From: Candidatus Omnitrophota bacterium | GTDB taxonomy: Bacteria > Omnitrophota > Gorgyraeia > 1-14-0-20-64-10 > JACQQZ01 | Direction of reading: 5' to 3' | Length of the DNA stretch: 10,249 nt | Assembly (NCBI GenBank): GCA_016206755.1 | Contig: JACQQZ010000119.1 | Span: forward strand, 1 to 10,249 | Part shown: positions 1-5,818 of the stretch, one piece after another | Numbering within the stretch: the stretch's first letter is position 1 | Layout of the letters: every line of letters begins with the position of its first letter | Translations under genes and position numbers: made by a program | Notes under the pieces: model-generated | Databases searched by the model: none | Seen by the model: the letters and a program-made list of their open reading frames with translations, nothing else | Told to the model about the DNA's origin: nothing

Positions 1-98
1 AATTGATCCTCTTCCGCCGAAGCGCTTGCGGAGGGGGGGAGGACCAGCAATGCCGTCCCCCCGGCGATTCCGAGGAGGAGCCAGAAGGTGATGCGCAT
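1..98 (-). CDS. N-terminus of an exported protein (partial)
   Basis: An ATG at 96-98 opens a frame that stays open to the left edge, giving 32 visible codons; the rest of the gene lies outside the window. The product begins with a textbook signal peptide: a short basic start (MRIT), a hydrophobic core of about 17 residues (FWLLLGIAGGTALLVLP) and a small-residue cleavage region (SASASA) followed by acidic residues (EED). Cleavage is most likely after one of the SASA alanines. The start lies 4 nt after the uvrA stop codon, so it is probably co-transcribed with uvrA and translated by coupling, since I see no good Shine-Dalgarno sequence in front of it. The mature protein is not visible, so no function can be given. 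That it is exported is well supported; that it is periplasmic or secreted rather than anchored is not known. Confidence 0.72.
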   Translation of the reverse strand, partial: MRITFWLLLGIAGGTALLVLPPSASASAEEDQ

Positions 99-102
99 GG
101 GA

Positions 103-2916
103 TTACGACAACTTAGCACGGCGTTCTCCGTCGGGCAATAGCTTTTTCAGATGCCGGCCGGTGTACGACTGCGGAATTTTTATCAAATCTTCCGGCGTGC
201 CCGCCCCGACCAGCCGCCCGCCCGCGTCACCCCCTTCCGGCCCGAGATCGATGAGGTAATCGGCGGTTTTGATGACGTCCAAGTTGTGCTCGATGACGAC
301 GATGGTGTTGCCGCGGTCGATCAAGGCGTGCAGAACGTCGAGAAGTTTTTGGATGTCGGCGAAATGAAGTCCGGTGGTCGGTTCATCCAAGAGGTAGAGC
401 GTTTTTCCGGTGGCGGTTTTGGACAATTCCGCGGCCAATTTGACGCGTTGCGCTTCCCCGCCGGAGAGCGTCGTGGCCGATTGCCCCAATTCCATGTAGC
501 CCAAGCCGACATCGACGAGCGTTTGCATCCTGGAGCGGATGGAAGGAATGCTTTCAAACAACCCCAGCGATTCCTCGATCGTCATCCGGAGCACCTGGGA
601 AATGTTCGAGCCCTTGTAGCGCACTTCCAGCGTGGGGTCGTTGAAGCGCTGGCCGTGGCAGACTTCGCAGGTGACGTAGACGTCCGGCAGGAAATGCATC
701 TCCACTCGAATCAAGCCGTTGCCCTGGCAGGCCTCGCACCGGCCGCCTTTGACGTTGAAGCTAAAACGCCCCGGTTGGAATCCCCGCGCGCGGGCTTCCT
801 GTGTTTTGGCGAAGAGATCCCGGATCGGGCCGTAGGCCCCGGTGTAGGTGGCCGGGTTGGAGCGGGGCGTGCGTCCGATCGGGGATTGATCGATGACAAT
901 GATTTTGTCGACGTGCTCGAGCCCCGTGATTTTATCGTGCGCGCCGGGCTTGGTTCGAGACCGGTAGAGATGCTGGGCGATGGCTCGATGGAGAATGTCC
1001 TCGATCAGCGTCGATTTTCCGGAACCGGAGACTCCGGTGACGCAGGTGAGAACCCCCATCGGAATCCGGACGTTGATTTTTTTCAAGTTGTGTTCGCTGG
1101 CCCCGCGAATTTCCAGCGCAGGGCGCTTGGCCCAGGGGCGCCGGGTTTCTGGAACGGGGATTTGCAGGTCGCCGCGCAGATATTGGCCTGTCAGCGACGG
1201 TTTCGATTTTAAAACATCCTCCAGCGTTCCTGCGACCACCACTTCCCCGCCGTGTTTGCCCGCGCCCGGCCCCAAGTCCACAATGTAATCGGCCATGCGG
1301 ATGGTGTCTTCATCGTGCTCGACGACGATGAGCGTGTTGCCCAGATCCCTGAGCTTTTTGAGCGTCTGAATGAGTTTTTGATTGTCGCGCTGATGGAGGC
1401 CGATGGAAGGCTCATCGAGAATGTAGAGAACGCCCACCAGGCCCGCTCCGATTTGCGTGGCCAGCCGGATTCGCTGGGCTTCCCCGCCCGAGAGCGTGTT
1501 GCTGGAACGGTCGAGCGTGAGGTAGTCCAATCCGACATCGATGAGGAATTGCAGGCGTTGGCAAATTTCTTTGAGAATCGGTTTGGCAATTTGCGCCTGG
1601 CGCTCGGCGAGCTGAACGGTTTCAAATGTCTCTTTGGCTTGGGAGACAGACAGGCGGGTGGCGTCAATGATCGATTGGCCCTTGACTGTCACCGAGGGGG
1701 CTTCCGGCTTGAGGCGCCGGCCAAGGCAGGCGGGGCACGGCTGCGTCGCCATGAACTTTGAAATCTCCTCTTTGACGAAGTCGCTGTCGCTTTCTCGAAA
1801 GAGGCGTTCAAGATTGGGGATGACCCCTTCGAACGGTTTGCCCCAAACGTAAACCTCGCCGGATCCAAGCAGGATGATTTTACGAATGCGTTCCGGAAGC
1901 TGCTGATAAGGCGTGTCCAGTTGGAATCGAAGCTCGTGGGCCAGCTCGCGCAGCAAGGCCCGATGATACATGATGGAGCCCCGGCCCCCCCGCTTCCACG
2001 GCTCGAGCGCGCCTTCCAGAATCGATTTGGAAGCATCCGGCACCACCAATTCCCGGTCAATCTCCAGCCGGGTGCCCAAGCCGTGGCAAGTGGGACAAGC
2101 GCCGTAGGGGCTGTTGAAAGAAAACAGCCGCGGCTCCAGCTCTGCAAAGCTGACGCCGCAATCCGGGCATCCGAATTTTTCGCTCAAGAGCAGCTCTTTT
2201 CCGCCGGCGGGAACGACCAGCACGGTGCCTTTGCCGGCTTTCAAAGCTGTCTCGACGGAATCTGTCAGCCGGTTTTTCGCGCCCTCGGCCGCCGTCAGGC
2301 GATCGACGATCACCTCGATGGTGTGGGCTCTTTTTTTATCCAATTTGATGGGGCTGGAGAGTTCCTTGATTTCATTGTCGACCCGGACGCGCGTGAATCC
2401 CTCGCGCTGGAGCATCTTCAAAAGGTCAAGATGCTCCCCTTTTCTTCCGCGAATCACCGGCGCAATGATCTGAACCGGCTGCCCTGGAGGCAGGCGCAGG
2501 ATTTGCGACACGATCTCCTGCGGCGTCTGAGGATGGATGGGCCGGCGGCACTGAGGGCAATGCGCTTCCCCGACCCGCGCAAACAGCAGGCGCAAATAGT
2601 CGTAAATTTCCGTTTGCGTGGCGACCGTTGAGCGGGGGTTTGAACCGGACATCCGCTGTTCGATCGCAATGGCCGGGGAAAGCCCATCGATGTGCTCGAC
2701 ATTCGGTTTTTGAAGCTGCTCTAAGAATTGCCTGGCGTAAGCGGAGAGACTTTCCACGTAGCGGCGCTGGCCTTCGGCGTACAGCGTGTCGAAGGCCAGG
2801 GAGGATTTTCCGGAACCGGACAGCCCCGTGAAGACAATCAGGGCGTTTCGGGGAAGCTCCAGGTCGATTCCTTTGAGGTTGTGCTCGCGGGCTCCGCGAA
2901 TGACGATAGAGCTCAC
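103..2916 (-). CDS. uvrA: UvrABC excinuclease subunit A
   Basis: This is the damage-recognising, DNA-binding ATPase of nucleotide excision repair, which loads UvrB at lesions in the cytoplasm. The 937-residue product matches the family length (about 940). From the N-terminus it shows Walker [11 protein letters not shown] at residues 30-39, a first four-cysteine zinc module (CPDC then CPTC, near residue 250), signature [12 protein letters not shown] near 470-480, Walker [13 protein letters not shown] near 500, a second Walker [10 protein letters not shown] near 630, a second zinc module (CEAC then CEVC, near 725), signature [12 protein letters not shown] near 815 and Walker [13 protein letters not shown] near 840. 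I chose the GTG at 2914-2916 because AAAGGGGG lies 7 nt upstream and [11 protein letters not shown] then begins at residue 4, as in the family; a TTG at 2962-2964 would add 16 unconserved residues without a ribosome binding site. The start region lies inside a strong inverted repeat (2907-3030). I see no LexA-like box upstream. Confidence 0.97.
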   Translation of the reverse strand: MSSIVIRGAREHNLKGIDLELPRNALIVFTGLSGSGKSSLAFDTLYAEGQRRYVESLSAYARQFLEQLQKPNVEHIDGLSPAIAIEQRMSGSNPRSTVATQTEIYDYLRLLFARVGEAHCPQCRRPIHPQTPQEIVSQILRLPPGQPVQIIAPVIRGRKGEHLDLLKMLQREGFTRVRVDNEIKELSSPIKLDKKRAHTIEVIVDRLTAAEGAKNRLTDSVETALKAGKGTVLVVPAGGKELLLSEKFGCPDCGVSFAELEPRLFSFNSPYGACPTCHGLGTRLEIDRELVVPDASKSILEGALEPWKRGGRGSIMYHRALLRELAHELRFQLDTPYQQLPERIRKIILLGSGEVYVWGKPFEGVIPNLERLFRESDSDFVKEEISKFMATQPCPACLGRRLKPEAPSVTVKGQSIIDATRLSVSQAKETFETVQLAERQAQIAKPILKEICQRLQFLIDVGLDYLTLDRSSNTLSGGEAQRIRLATQIGAGLVGVLYILDEPSIGLHQRDNQKLIQTLKKLRDLGNTLIVVEHDEDTIRMADYIVDLGPGAGKHGGEVVVAGTLEDVLKSKPSLTGQYLRGDLQIPVPETRRPWAKRPALEIRGASEHNLKKINVRIPMGVLTCVTGVSGSGKSTLIEDILHRAIAQHLYRSRTKPGAHDKITGLEHVDKIIVIDQSPIGRTPRSNPATYTGAYGPIRDLFAKTQEARARGFQPGRFSFNVKGGRCEACQGNGLIRVEMHFLPDVYVTCEVCHGQRFNDPTLEVRYKGSNISQVLRMTIEESLGLFESIPSIRSRMQTLVDVGLGYMELGQSATTLSGGEAQRVKLAAELSKTATGKTLYLLDEPTTGLHFADIQKLLDVLHALIDRGNTIVVIEHNLDVIKTADYLIDLGPEGGDAGGRLVGAGTPEDLIKIPQSYTGRHLKKLLPDGERRAKLS

Positions 2917-3030
2917 CCCGAAACCCCCTTTCGTAGCGAACGCGCGATGCTTGTGCCGAGCCAAAACGGCGCAAAGGCACAGGCCGCCAGGCGCGCGTGC
3001 AGTAGGAAGGCGGTTGCGGGGTGAGCTCTA
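2907..3030 (-). promoter_or_regulatory. Leader inverted repeat that masks the uvrA start
   Basis: Bases 3007-3030 and 2907-2930 are inverted copies: 22 of 24 positions pair, including 14 in a row (TAGAGCTCACCCCG at the 5' end of the transcript). In uvrA mRNA the 3' arm contains the purine-rich ribosome binding site, the GTG start and codons 2-4. The 76-nt loop can fold further: ACGCGCG (2992-2998) with CGCGCGT (2940-2946), TGTGCC (2976-2981) with GGCACA (2952-2957), and GCC/GGC around a 5-nt loop (2960-2970). The short inner stems could be chance in G+C-rich DNA; the outer 24-nt match is not likely to be. No U-run follows, so this is not an intrinsic terminator. I infer translational control of uvrA. 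A protein-binding or simple inverted-duplication origin is the alternative. Confidence 0.55.
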
Positions 3031-3035
3031 GCCAT
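2913..3035 (-). CDS. Candidate 40-residue leader peptide upstream of uvrA
   Basis: An ATG at 3033-3035 opens 40 codons ending in TGA at 2913-2915, which overlaps the uvrA GTG start as GTGA, the usual arrangement of translationally coupled genes. The peptide begins MARAHPAT, has a hydrophobic middle ([18 protein letters not shown]) and a basic tail (RSLRKG), so it could insert in a membrane or be a leader without function of its own. The ATG lies 3 nt outside the inverted repeat that masks uvrA, so ribosomes translating it would open the stem and expose the uvrA site. AAGGG lies only 2 nt before the ATG, too close for a normal ribosome binding site; if the TATAAT at 3045-3050 is used, the mRNA would begin almost at the ATG. 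I do not recognise the peptide, and in G+C-rich DNA an ORF of this size can be chance. Confidence 0.3.
   Translation of the reverse strand: MARAHPATAFLLHARLAACAFAPFWLGTSIARSLRKGVSG
2924..2931 (-). promoter_or_regulatory. Ribosome binding site that fixes the uvrA GTG start
   Basis: On the minus strand AAAGGGGG stands 7 nt before the GTG at 2914-2916. It supports this start over the in-frame TTG 48 nt upstream. Seven of its eight bases fall within the 3' arm of the inverted repeat 2907-2930/3007-3030, so the site would be masked if the leader folds. Confidence 0.7.
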
Positions 3036-3044
3036 AACCCTTCT

Positions 3045-3050
3045 ATTATA
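3045..3050 (-). promoter_or_regulatory. Probable -10 box of the uvrA unit
   Basis: The minus strand reads TATAAT, a perfect sigma-70 -10 hexamer, 2 nt after the T-run of the upstream operon's terminator. The expected start of transcription is about 3037-3038, directly before the ATG of the leader ORF. At 16-18 nt spacing the -35 region falls in the terminator stem and reads nothing like TTGACA (GTGGCG at 17 nt), so the promoter would be weak, activator-dependent or chance. Its place between a terminator and uvrA makes it the best candidate. Confidence 0.42.
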
Positions 3051-3052
3051 CG

Positions 3053-3098
3053 AAAAAAGCAAACCTCCGCCACCTTTGAATGGGACGGAGGTTTGCTT
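3053..3098 (-). terminator. Intrinsic terminator of the lysA-to-small-protein operon
   Basis: A perfect 13-bp stem, AAGCAAACCTCCG (minus strand 3098-3086) with CGGAGGTTTGCTT (3069-3057), encloses a 16-nt loop and runs straight into six T residues (3058-3053). It lies 20 nt after the stop of the 41-codon gene. The T-run is on the minus strand, so it ends transcripts of the biosynthetic operon and separates them from uvrA. Confidence 0.93.
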
Positions 3099-3118
3099 GG
3101 AACTGCGTGGCGAAACTC

Positions 3119-3244
3119 TTAGCGCTTCTTCTTTCTGCGACCGCCGCGGGCCATCTTGGCGCGAGAGACATCCCCCTGCTTGTCCAGATAGTAGAGGTAA
3201 CCCTTTGCGCGCTTGATTCCGGCTTTTGCAATTTTTTCTGCCAT
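3119..3244 (-). CDS. 41-residue basic protein of unknown function
   Basis: This small gene has an ATG at 3242-3244, a TAA at 3119-3121 and one of the best ribosome binding sites in the window (AAAGGGGGTGAG at 3248-3259). It lies 43 nt after the aspartate dehydrogenase gene and 20 nt before a strong terminator, so it is a real last gene of the operon. The product begins MAEKIAKAGIKRAKG, continues YLYYLDKQGDVSRAKMARGG and ends in a basic cluster RRKKKR. Net charge is strongly positive, and there is no membrane segment or cysteine. I recall similar tiny proteins with a GYLYYLDKxGDVSRxKMARGG core annotated only as hypothetical in several uncultured bacterial and archaeal groups, but this is memory, not a search. 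The basic tail suggests contact with RNA, the ribosome or DNA. The function is unknown, and there is no evident link to aspartate metabolism. Confidence 0.85.
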   Translation of the reverse strand: MAEKIAKAGIKRAKGYLYYLDKQGDVSRAKMARGGRRKKKR

Positions 3245-3247
3245 GAA

Positions 3248-3259
3248 CTCACCCCCTTT
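3248..3259 (-). promoter_or_regulatory. Strong ribosome binding site of the 41-codon gene
   Basis: The minus strand reads AAAGGGGGTGAG ending 3 nt before the ATG at 3242-3244; GGGGGTGA differs from the ideal GGAGGTGA at one base. Its strength contrasts with the weak or absent sites in front of most upstream genes and argues that the small protein is made at high level. Confidence 0.75.
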
Positions 3260-3287
3260 CCTATGGAGTTGTTGCTTAAAAGGCGCC

Positions 3288-4088
3288 CTAAGTGCCGATG
3301 TGCCAATTTTGGGCCAGCTGCTCGAGGGTGGTCAAAGCGGAGAAAACAGCCAGCACGCTGGTTTTTGGATTCTGCTTTGAGGGCAGATTTTCCATGCGAA
3401 AATTGAGCCGGCCAAATGCTCCCGTAGCTTCAATTTCATGGATGTTTCGGCGGATTGCGGGATCTGCGATGATCCGCACCCGAGTTTTGTGTGCGCCCAA
3501 CCCCGCCATGCTCAATGTGGCGGCGACGTTGATGTTTTGAGGAAACGCGCGAATCGCCTGAGCAGCGTTTCCTCGGAATAAGGTGACTGGACGTTTGAGC
3601 CGGTCCAGGTTGAACCGTTTTGTTTTTAGTAACGGGGCGCCTTTGAGCGACAGCGGCGGTTTTCGGGTGGTCAATGTCACGCGGCGCAATCCTCCGTGCC
3701 GCGCCGCTTTGACGGCATCCAATCCGCCGATGGCGCCGGATGGGATCTGGAGCCGCCCATTTCTAACCCACCGGCGTAATTTTTGAGCAAAAGGAAGAAT
3801 GGCTCCGACGGAAAGAGCGACGACGGTCCGCCCTTTTTGAAGGGCGCGCTGGACAATGGCGGGCGCCGCGGAAACAGAAGTGGCTTCGATGACGATGTGG
3901 CTGCGTTGAATCAGCTCCGAAAGGGGGAGGATGGGGGCGTTCTTTTTAAGCTGTTTTGCCAACCGGCGCGCATGAGCCGGCTCCAGATCGCACAAGCCCG
4001 CGATCCGGAACATTTTCGAAAAATCCGGTTTTTCCAAGGCATGCGCCAAGGAAGAACCGATGGCCCCGCAACCCACGATTCCTACCAT
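3288..4088 (-). CDS. nadX: L-aspartate dehydrogenase (NadX family)
   Basis: The predicted enzyme oxidises L-aspartate to iminoaspartate with NAD(P)+, the alternative to L-aspartate oxidase for the first step of quinolinate and NAD synthesis. The 266-residue product has an N-terminal Rossmann motif GIVGCGAIGSS (residues 3-13), the family motif PSGAIGGLDA (116-125), NINVAATLS (185-193), the segment NIHEIEATGAFG (215-226) carrying His217, which corresponds to the catalytic histidine of the family, and NPKTS (240-244). The length agrees with bacterial members (about 240-267). Its ATG shares one base with the panD stop codon (TGATG), so the two are translationally coupled. No nadA or nadC is visible here. 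The neighbouring panD uses the same substrate. The family is clear; whether the physiological product feeds NAD synthesis is inferred, since some members may run in the reverse, aminating direction. Confidence 0.88.
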   Translation of the reverse strand: MVGIVGCGAIGSSLAHALEKPDFSKMFRIAGLCDLEPAHARRLAKQLKKNAPILPLSELIQRSHIVIEATSVSAAPAIVQRALQKGRTVVALSVGAILPFAQKLRRWVRNGRLQIPSGAIGGLDAVKAARHGGLRRVTLTTRKPPLSLKGAPLLKTKRFNLDRLKRPVTLFRGNAAQAIRAFPQNINVAATLSMAGLGAHKTRVRIIADPAIRRNIHEIEATGAFGRLNFRMENLPSKQNPKTSVLAVFSALTTLEQLAQNWHIGT

Positions 4089-4453
4089 CAGCCGGATTGC
4101 TTCACCTTGCGTAGGCGGTTGTTTCTATCGACAAACAGGACGCGCGGTTTGTGCTTTTTGGCTTCAGCGGTGTCCATCAACGCATAAGCGATGATGATGA
4201 TTTCATCGCCCACCTGCGCCCAACGCGCCGCGGCGCCATTCATGCACACAACGCCGGTTCCCGGTTTTCCTTCAAAGCAGTATGTTTCAATCCGTGTCCC
4301 GTTGTGGAGATTGACGACCTGGACTTTTTCGTTCGGAAGAAGATCGGCGGCATCCATCAGTTTCTTGTCCAGGGTAATGGAACCCTGGTATTGAAGGTTG
4401 GCTTCGGTGACGGTCGCGCGGTGAATCTTGGACTTGTACATCTCACGCAGCAT
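4088..4453 (-). CDS. panD: Aspartate 1-decarboxylase precursor
   Basis: PanD converts L-aspartate to beta-alanine and CO2 for pantothenate and coenzyme A. The 121-residue proenzyme shows the self-cleavage site Gly24-Ser25 (YQGSITLD), where Ser25 becomes the pyruvoyl cofactor. Lys9 of KSKIHRA, Arg54 (NGTRIETY), the following CMNGAAAR and the [11 protein letters not shown] strand are all in the usual places. Numbering from the ATG at 4451-4453 puts the cleavage site at residues 24-25 as in Escherichia coli PanD, which supports this start over the ATG four codons further in. It begins 7 bases after the panC stop (6-nt gap), with AAAAGG overlapping that stop as a modest ribosome binding site, and it overlaps the dehydrogenase gene by one base. 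The type is the pyruvoyl enzyme, not the PLP-dependent archaeal or insect decarboxylase. Confidence 0.96.
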   Translation of the reverse strand: MLREMYKSKIHRATVTEANLQYQGSITLDKKLMDAADLLPNEKVQVVNLHNGTRIETYCFEGKPGTGVVCMNGAAARWAQVGDEIIIIAYALMDTAEAKKHKPRVLFVDRNNRLRKVKQSG

Positions 4454-4459
4454 CGGGGA

Positions 4460-5311
4460 TTAACCTTTTCTATGCACCAGCAGGGTGTCGATGAGCCGAA
4501 TCTGCCCCACCCGCCCTGCGACCAGCAACCGCACATGAGCGCCCAAACCGTTTTGCCGTTCGAATGTTTCAGGGTGGACTGCGGCAGCATACTCCAATCG
4601 CACGCCGTGCTGCTTCTGAAAACATCCGCGCATCTTTTTCTCGACGACCGCTCGTCGACGTTCCCCGCATTCTATCAACCGGCCCCCGGCTTGTAAAGCG
4701 TGAAATACGACGAGGGCCTGCTTTCTCTCCGACGGAGACAGCCGGGCGTTGCGCGAGCTGAAGGCCAGGCCGCTTTTTTCGCGCACGGTGGGAAGCACGA
4801 TCACTTGAAGTGGAAAGTGAAGGTCCTCGGCCATTTTCTCGAGGATGCGCGCCTGCTGCGCGTCTTTTTCGCCGAAGTAAGCGCGGGCCGGTTGCGCCAA
4901 ATTGAACAGTTTTGCGACGACGGTCGTCACGCCGCGAAAATGCCCGGGGCGGTGCTTCCCCTCCCACGCCTTACTGAGATCGGCGACCTCAACGAATGTC
5001 TGAAAATTTTTCGGATACAAACTCTCGGCACTCGGCATGAAAACAACGTCGACATTTTGTTGGCGCAAAAGTTGTAGATCTTGCCGAAGCGGCCTTGGAT
5101 ATTTCCGGTAATCTGATTTTTGATTGAACTGAATGGGGTTGATGAAGATGCTGACGGCCACGCGATCGTTTTGGCGGCGCGCACGGCGAATCAGCGACAG
5201 ATGTCCCTCATGCAGCGCACCCATCGTCGGCACCAACCCCACCGAAAGCTTTTTCACTTTCGCCTGAGCGCCCCATCGCTGCATCGCTCGCGGATCGGTG
5301 ATAATTTTCAT
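4460..5311 (-). CDS. panC: Pantothenate synthetase
   Basis: PanC joins pantoate and beta-alanine with ATP through a pantoyl-adenylate. The 283-residue product has the family length and motifs: VPTMGALHEGHLSL (27-40) with the HIGH-like HEGH, FINPIQFN (56-63), RPGHFRGVTTVVAKLFN (121-137), FGEKDAQQ (146-153) and the KMSKS-equivalent GLAFSSRNARL (181-191). The residue before GLA is Ser180 (REKSGLA), where most family members have Asp (DGLA); neighbouring SSRN residues are intact, so I do not expect loss of activity. The gene follows folK after 42 nt, the widest gap within the operon apart from that before the 41-codon gene, and precedes panD by 6 nt. The beta-alanine source is therefore encoded next door, while panB for pantoate is not in this window. 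Confidence 0.96.
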   Translation of the reverse strand: MKIITDPRAMQRWGAQAKVKKLSVGLVPTMGALHEGHLSLIRRARRQNDRVAVSIFINPIQFNQKSDYRKYPRPLRQDLQLLRQQNVDVVFMPSAESLYPKNFQTFVEVADLSKAWEGKHRPGHFRGVTTVVAKLFNLAQPARAYFGEKDAQQARILEKMAEDLHFPLQVIVLPTVREKSGLAFSSRNARLSPSERKQALVVFHALQAGGRLIECGERRRAVVEKKMRGCFQKQHGVRLEYAAAVHPETFERQNGLGAHVRLLVAGRVGQIRLIDTLLVHRKG

Positions 5312-5332
5312 GGAAATTGGCTCAGAGGGTAC

Positions 5333-5344
5333 CGCTGTACAGCG
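5333..5344. repeat. 12-bp perfect palindrome in the folK-panC gap
   Basis: CGCTGTACAGCG reads the same on both strands and lies in the 42-nt gap between folK and panC. It could be a dimeric regulator site in front of the pantothenate genes, but I see no promoter hexamers beside it and a single copy proves nothing. Confidence 0.3.
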
Positions 5345-5353
5345 AGCGATTGG

Positions 5354-5818
5354 TCATGAACATTGAGATGCCAGCGAGTTGATGGGACGTTTGAGAGTGG
5401 GGTGAATGACATCCGGGGCGATTTCACTGAGCGGTTCGAGGACGAATTTGCGTTCATGCATTCTTGGGTGCGGGACTTGCAAATCTGTTTCGTCGATGAC
5501 TTGCCCACCGTAGAGCAAAAGGTCCAAATCGATTGTGCGAGGTCCCCATCGAACAGCGTCCGGTCGTATTCGGCCCAACTGCTTTTCGATGGATTGAAGT
5601 TGTTTCATAAGTTCCTGAGGCGTCAGGGATGTGGAGATGGCGGCGACAGTGTTGAAATAATTGTTTTGAGGAGGGCCGCCGACGGGGAGATATTCCTTCA
5701 CTTGGGATGTTTTGATCACAGTGGTCTGCGGCAGCCGCCCGAGCCGCTTGACGGCGTCTTGAATCAGCTGCCGGCGGTTGCCTAGATTCGAGCCGATGCC
5801 GATGTACGCGTCGACCAT
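5354..5818 (-). CDS. folK: HPPK, folate pyrophosphokinase
   Basis: FolK (2-amino-4-hydroxy-6-hydroxymethyldihydropteridine pyrophosphokinase) transfers pyrophosphate from ATP to 6-hydroxymethyl-dihydropterin before dihydropteroate synthesis. The 154-residue product shows AYIGIGSNLGNR (4-15), NYFNTVA (53-59), the signature RWGPRTIDLDLLLYG (90-104) with the two Mg-binding aspartates Asp97 and Asp99, and HPRMHERKFVLEPLSEIAP (117-135). The start is the ATG at 5816-5818: YIGIGSN then begins at residue 5 as in the family, and the longer open frame upstream is only the shadow of dapL. Its first 37 nt overlap the 3' end of dapL, and no clear ribosome binding site is present, so coupling to dapL translation is likely. 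No other folate gene is visible here. PanB, the usual partner of panC, needs a folate cofactor, which may explain a folK-pan association. Confidence 0.93.
   Translation of the reverse strand: MVDAYIGIGSNLGNRRQLIQDAVKRLGRLPQTTVIKTSQVKEYLPVGGPPQNNYFNTVAAISTSLTPQELMKQLQSIEKQLGRIRPDAVRWGPRTIDLDLLLYGGQVIDETDLQVPHPRMHERKFVLEPLSEIAPDVIHPTLKRPINSLASQCS

Noticed and set aside
151..1212. Plus-strand open frame of 353 codons, and others opposite uvrA
   Set aside because: It is the antisense shadow of uvrA; the minus strand encodes full ABC and zinc motifs there, and the plus frame has no recognisable domain or ribosome binding site.
2917..2964. N-terminal extension of UvrA from a TTG at 2962-2964
   Set aside because: No ribosome binding site, and the 16 extra residues precede the normal family start; the GTG at 2914-2916 has AAAGGGGG at good spacing.
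2917..3056. LexA/SOS operator upstream of uvrA
   Set aside because: I looked for CTG-N10-CAG and GAAC-N4-GTTC patterns on both strands and found none.
3046..3306. Alternative 86-codon minus-strand frame over the 41-codon gene
   Set aside because: It runs through the terminator stem, starts inside the dehydrogenase gene and has no ribosome binding site, whereas the 41-codon frame has a strong one and a coherent product.
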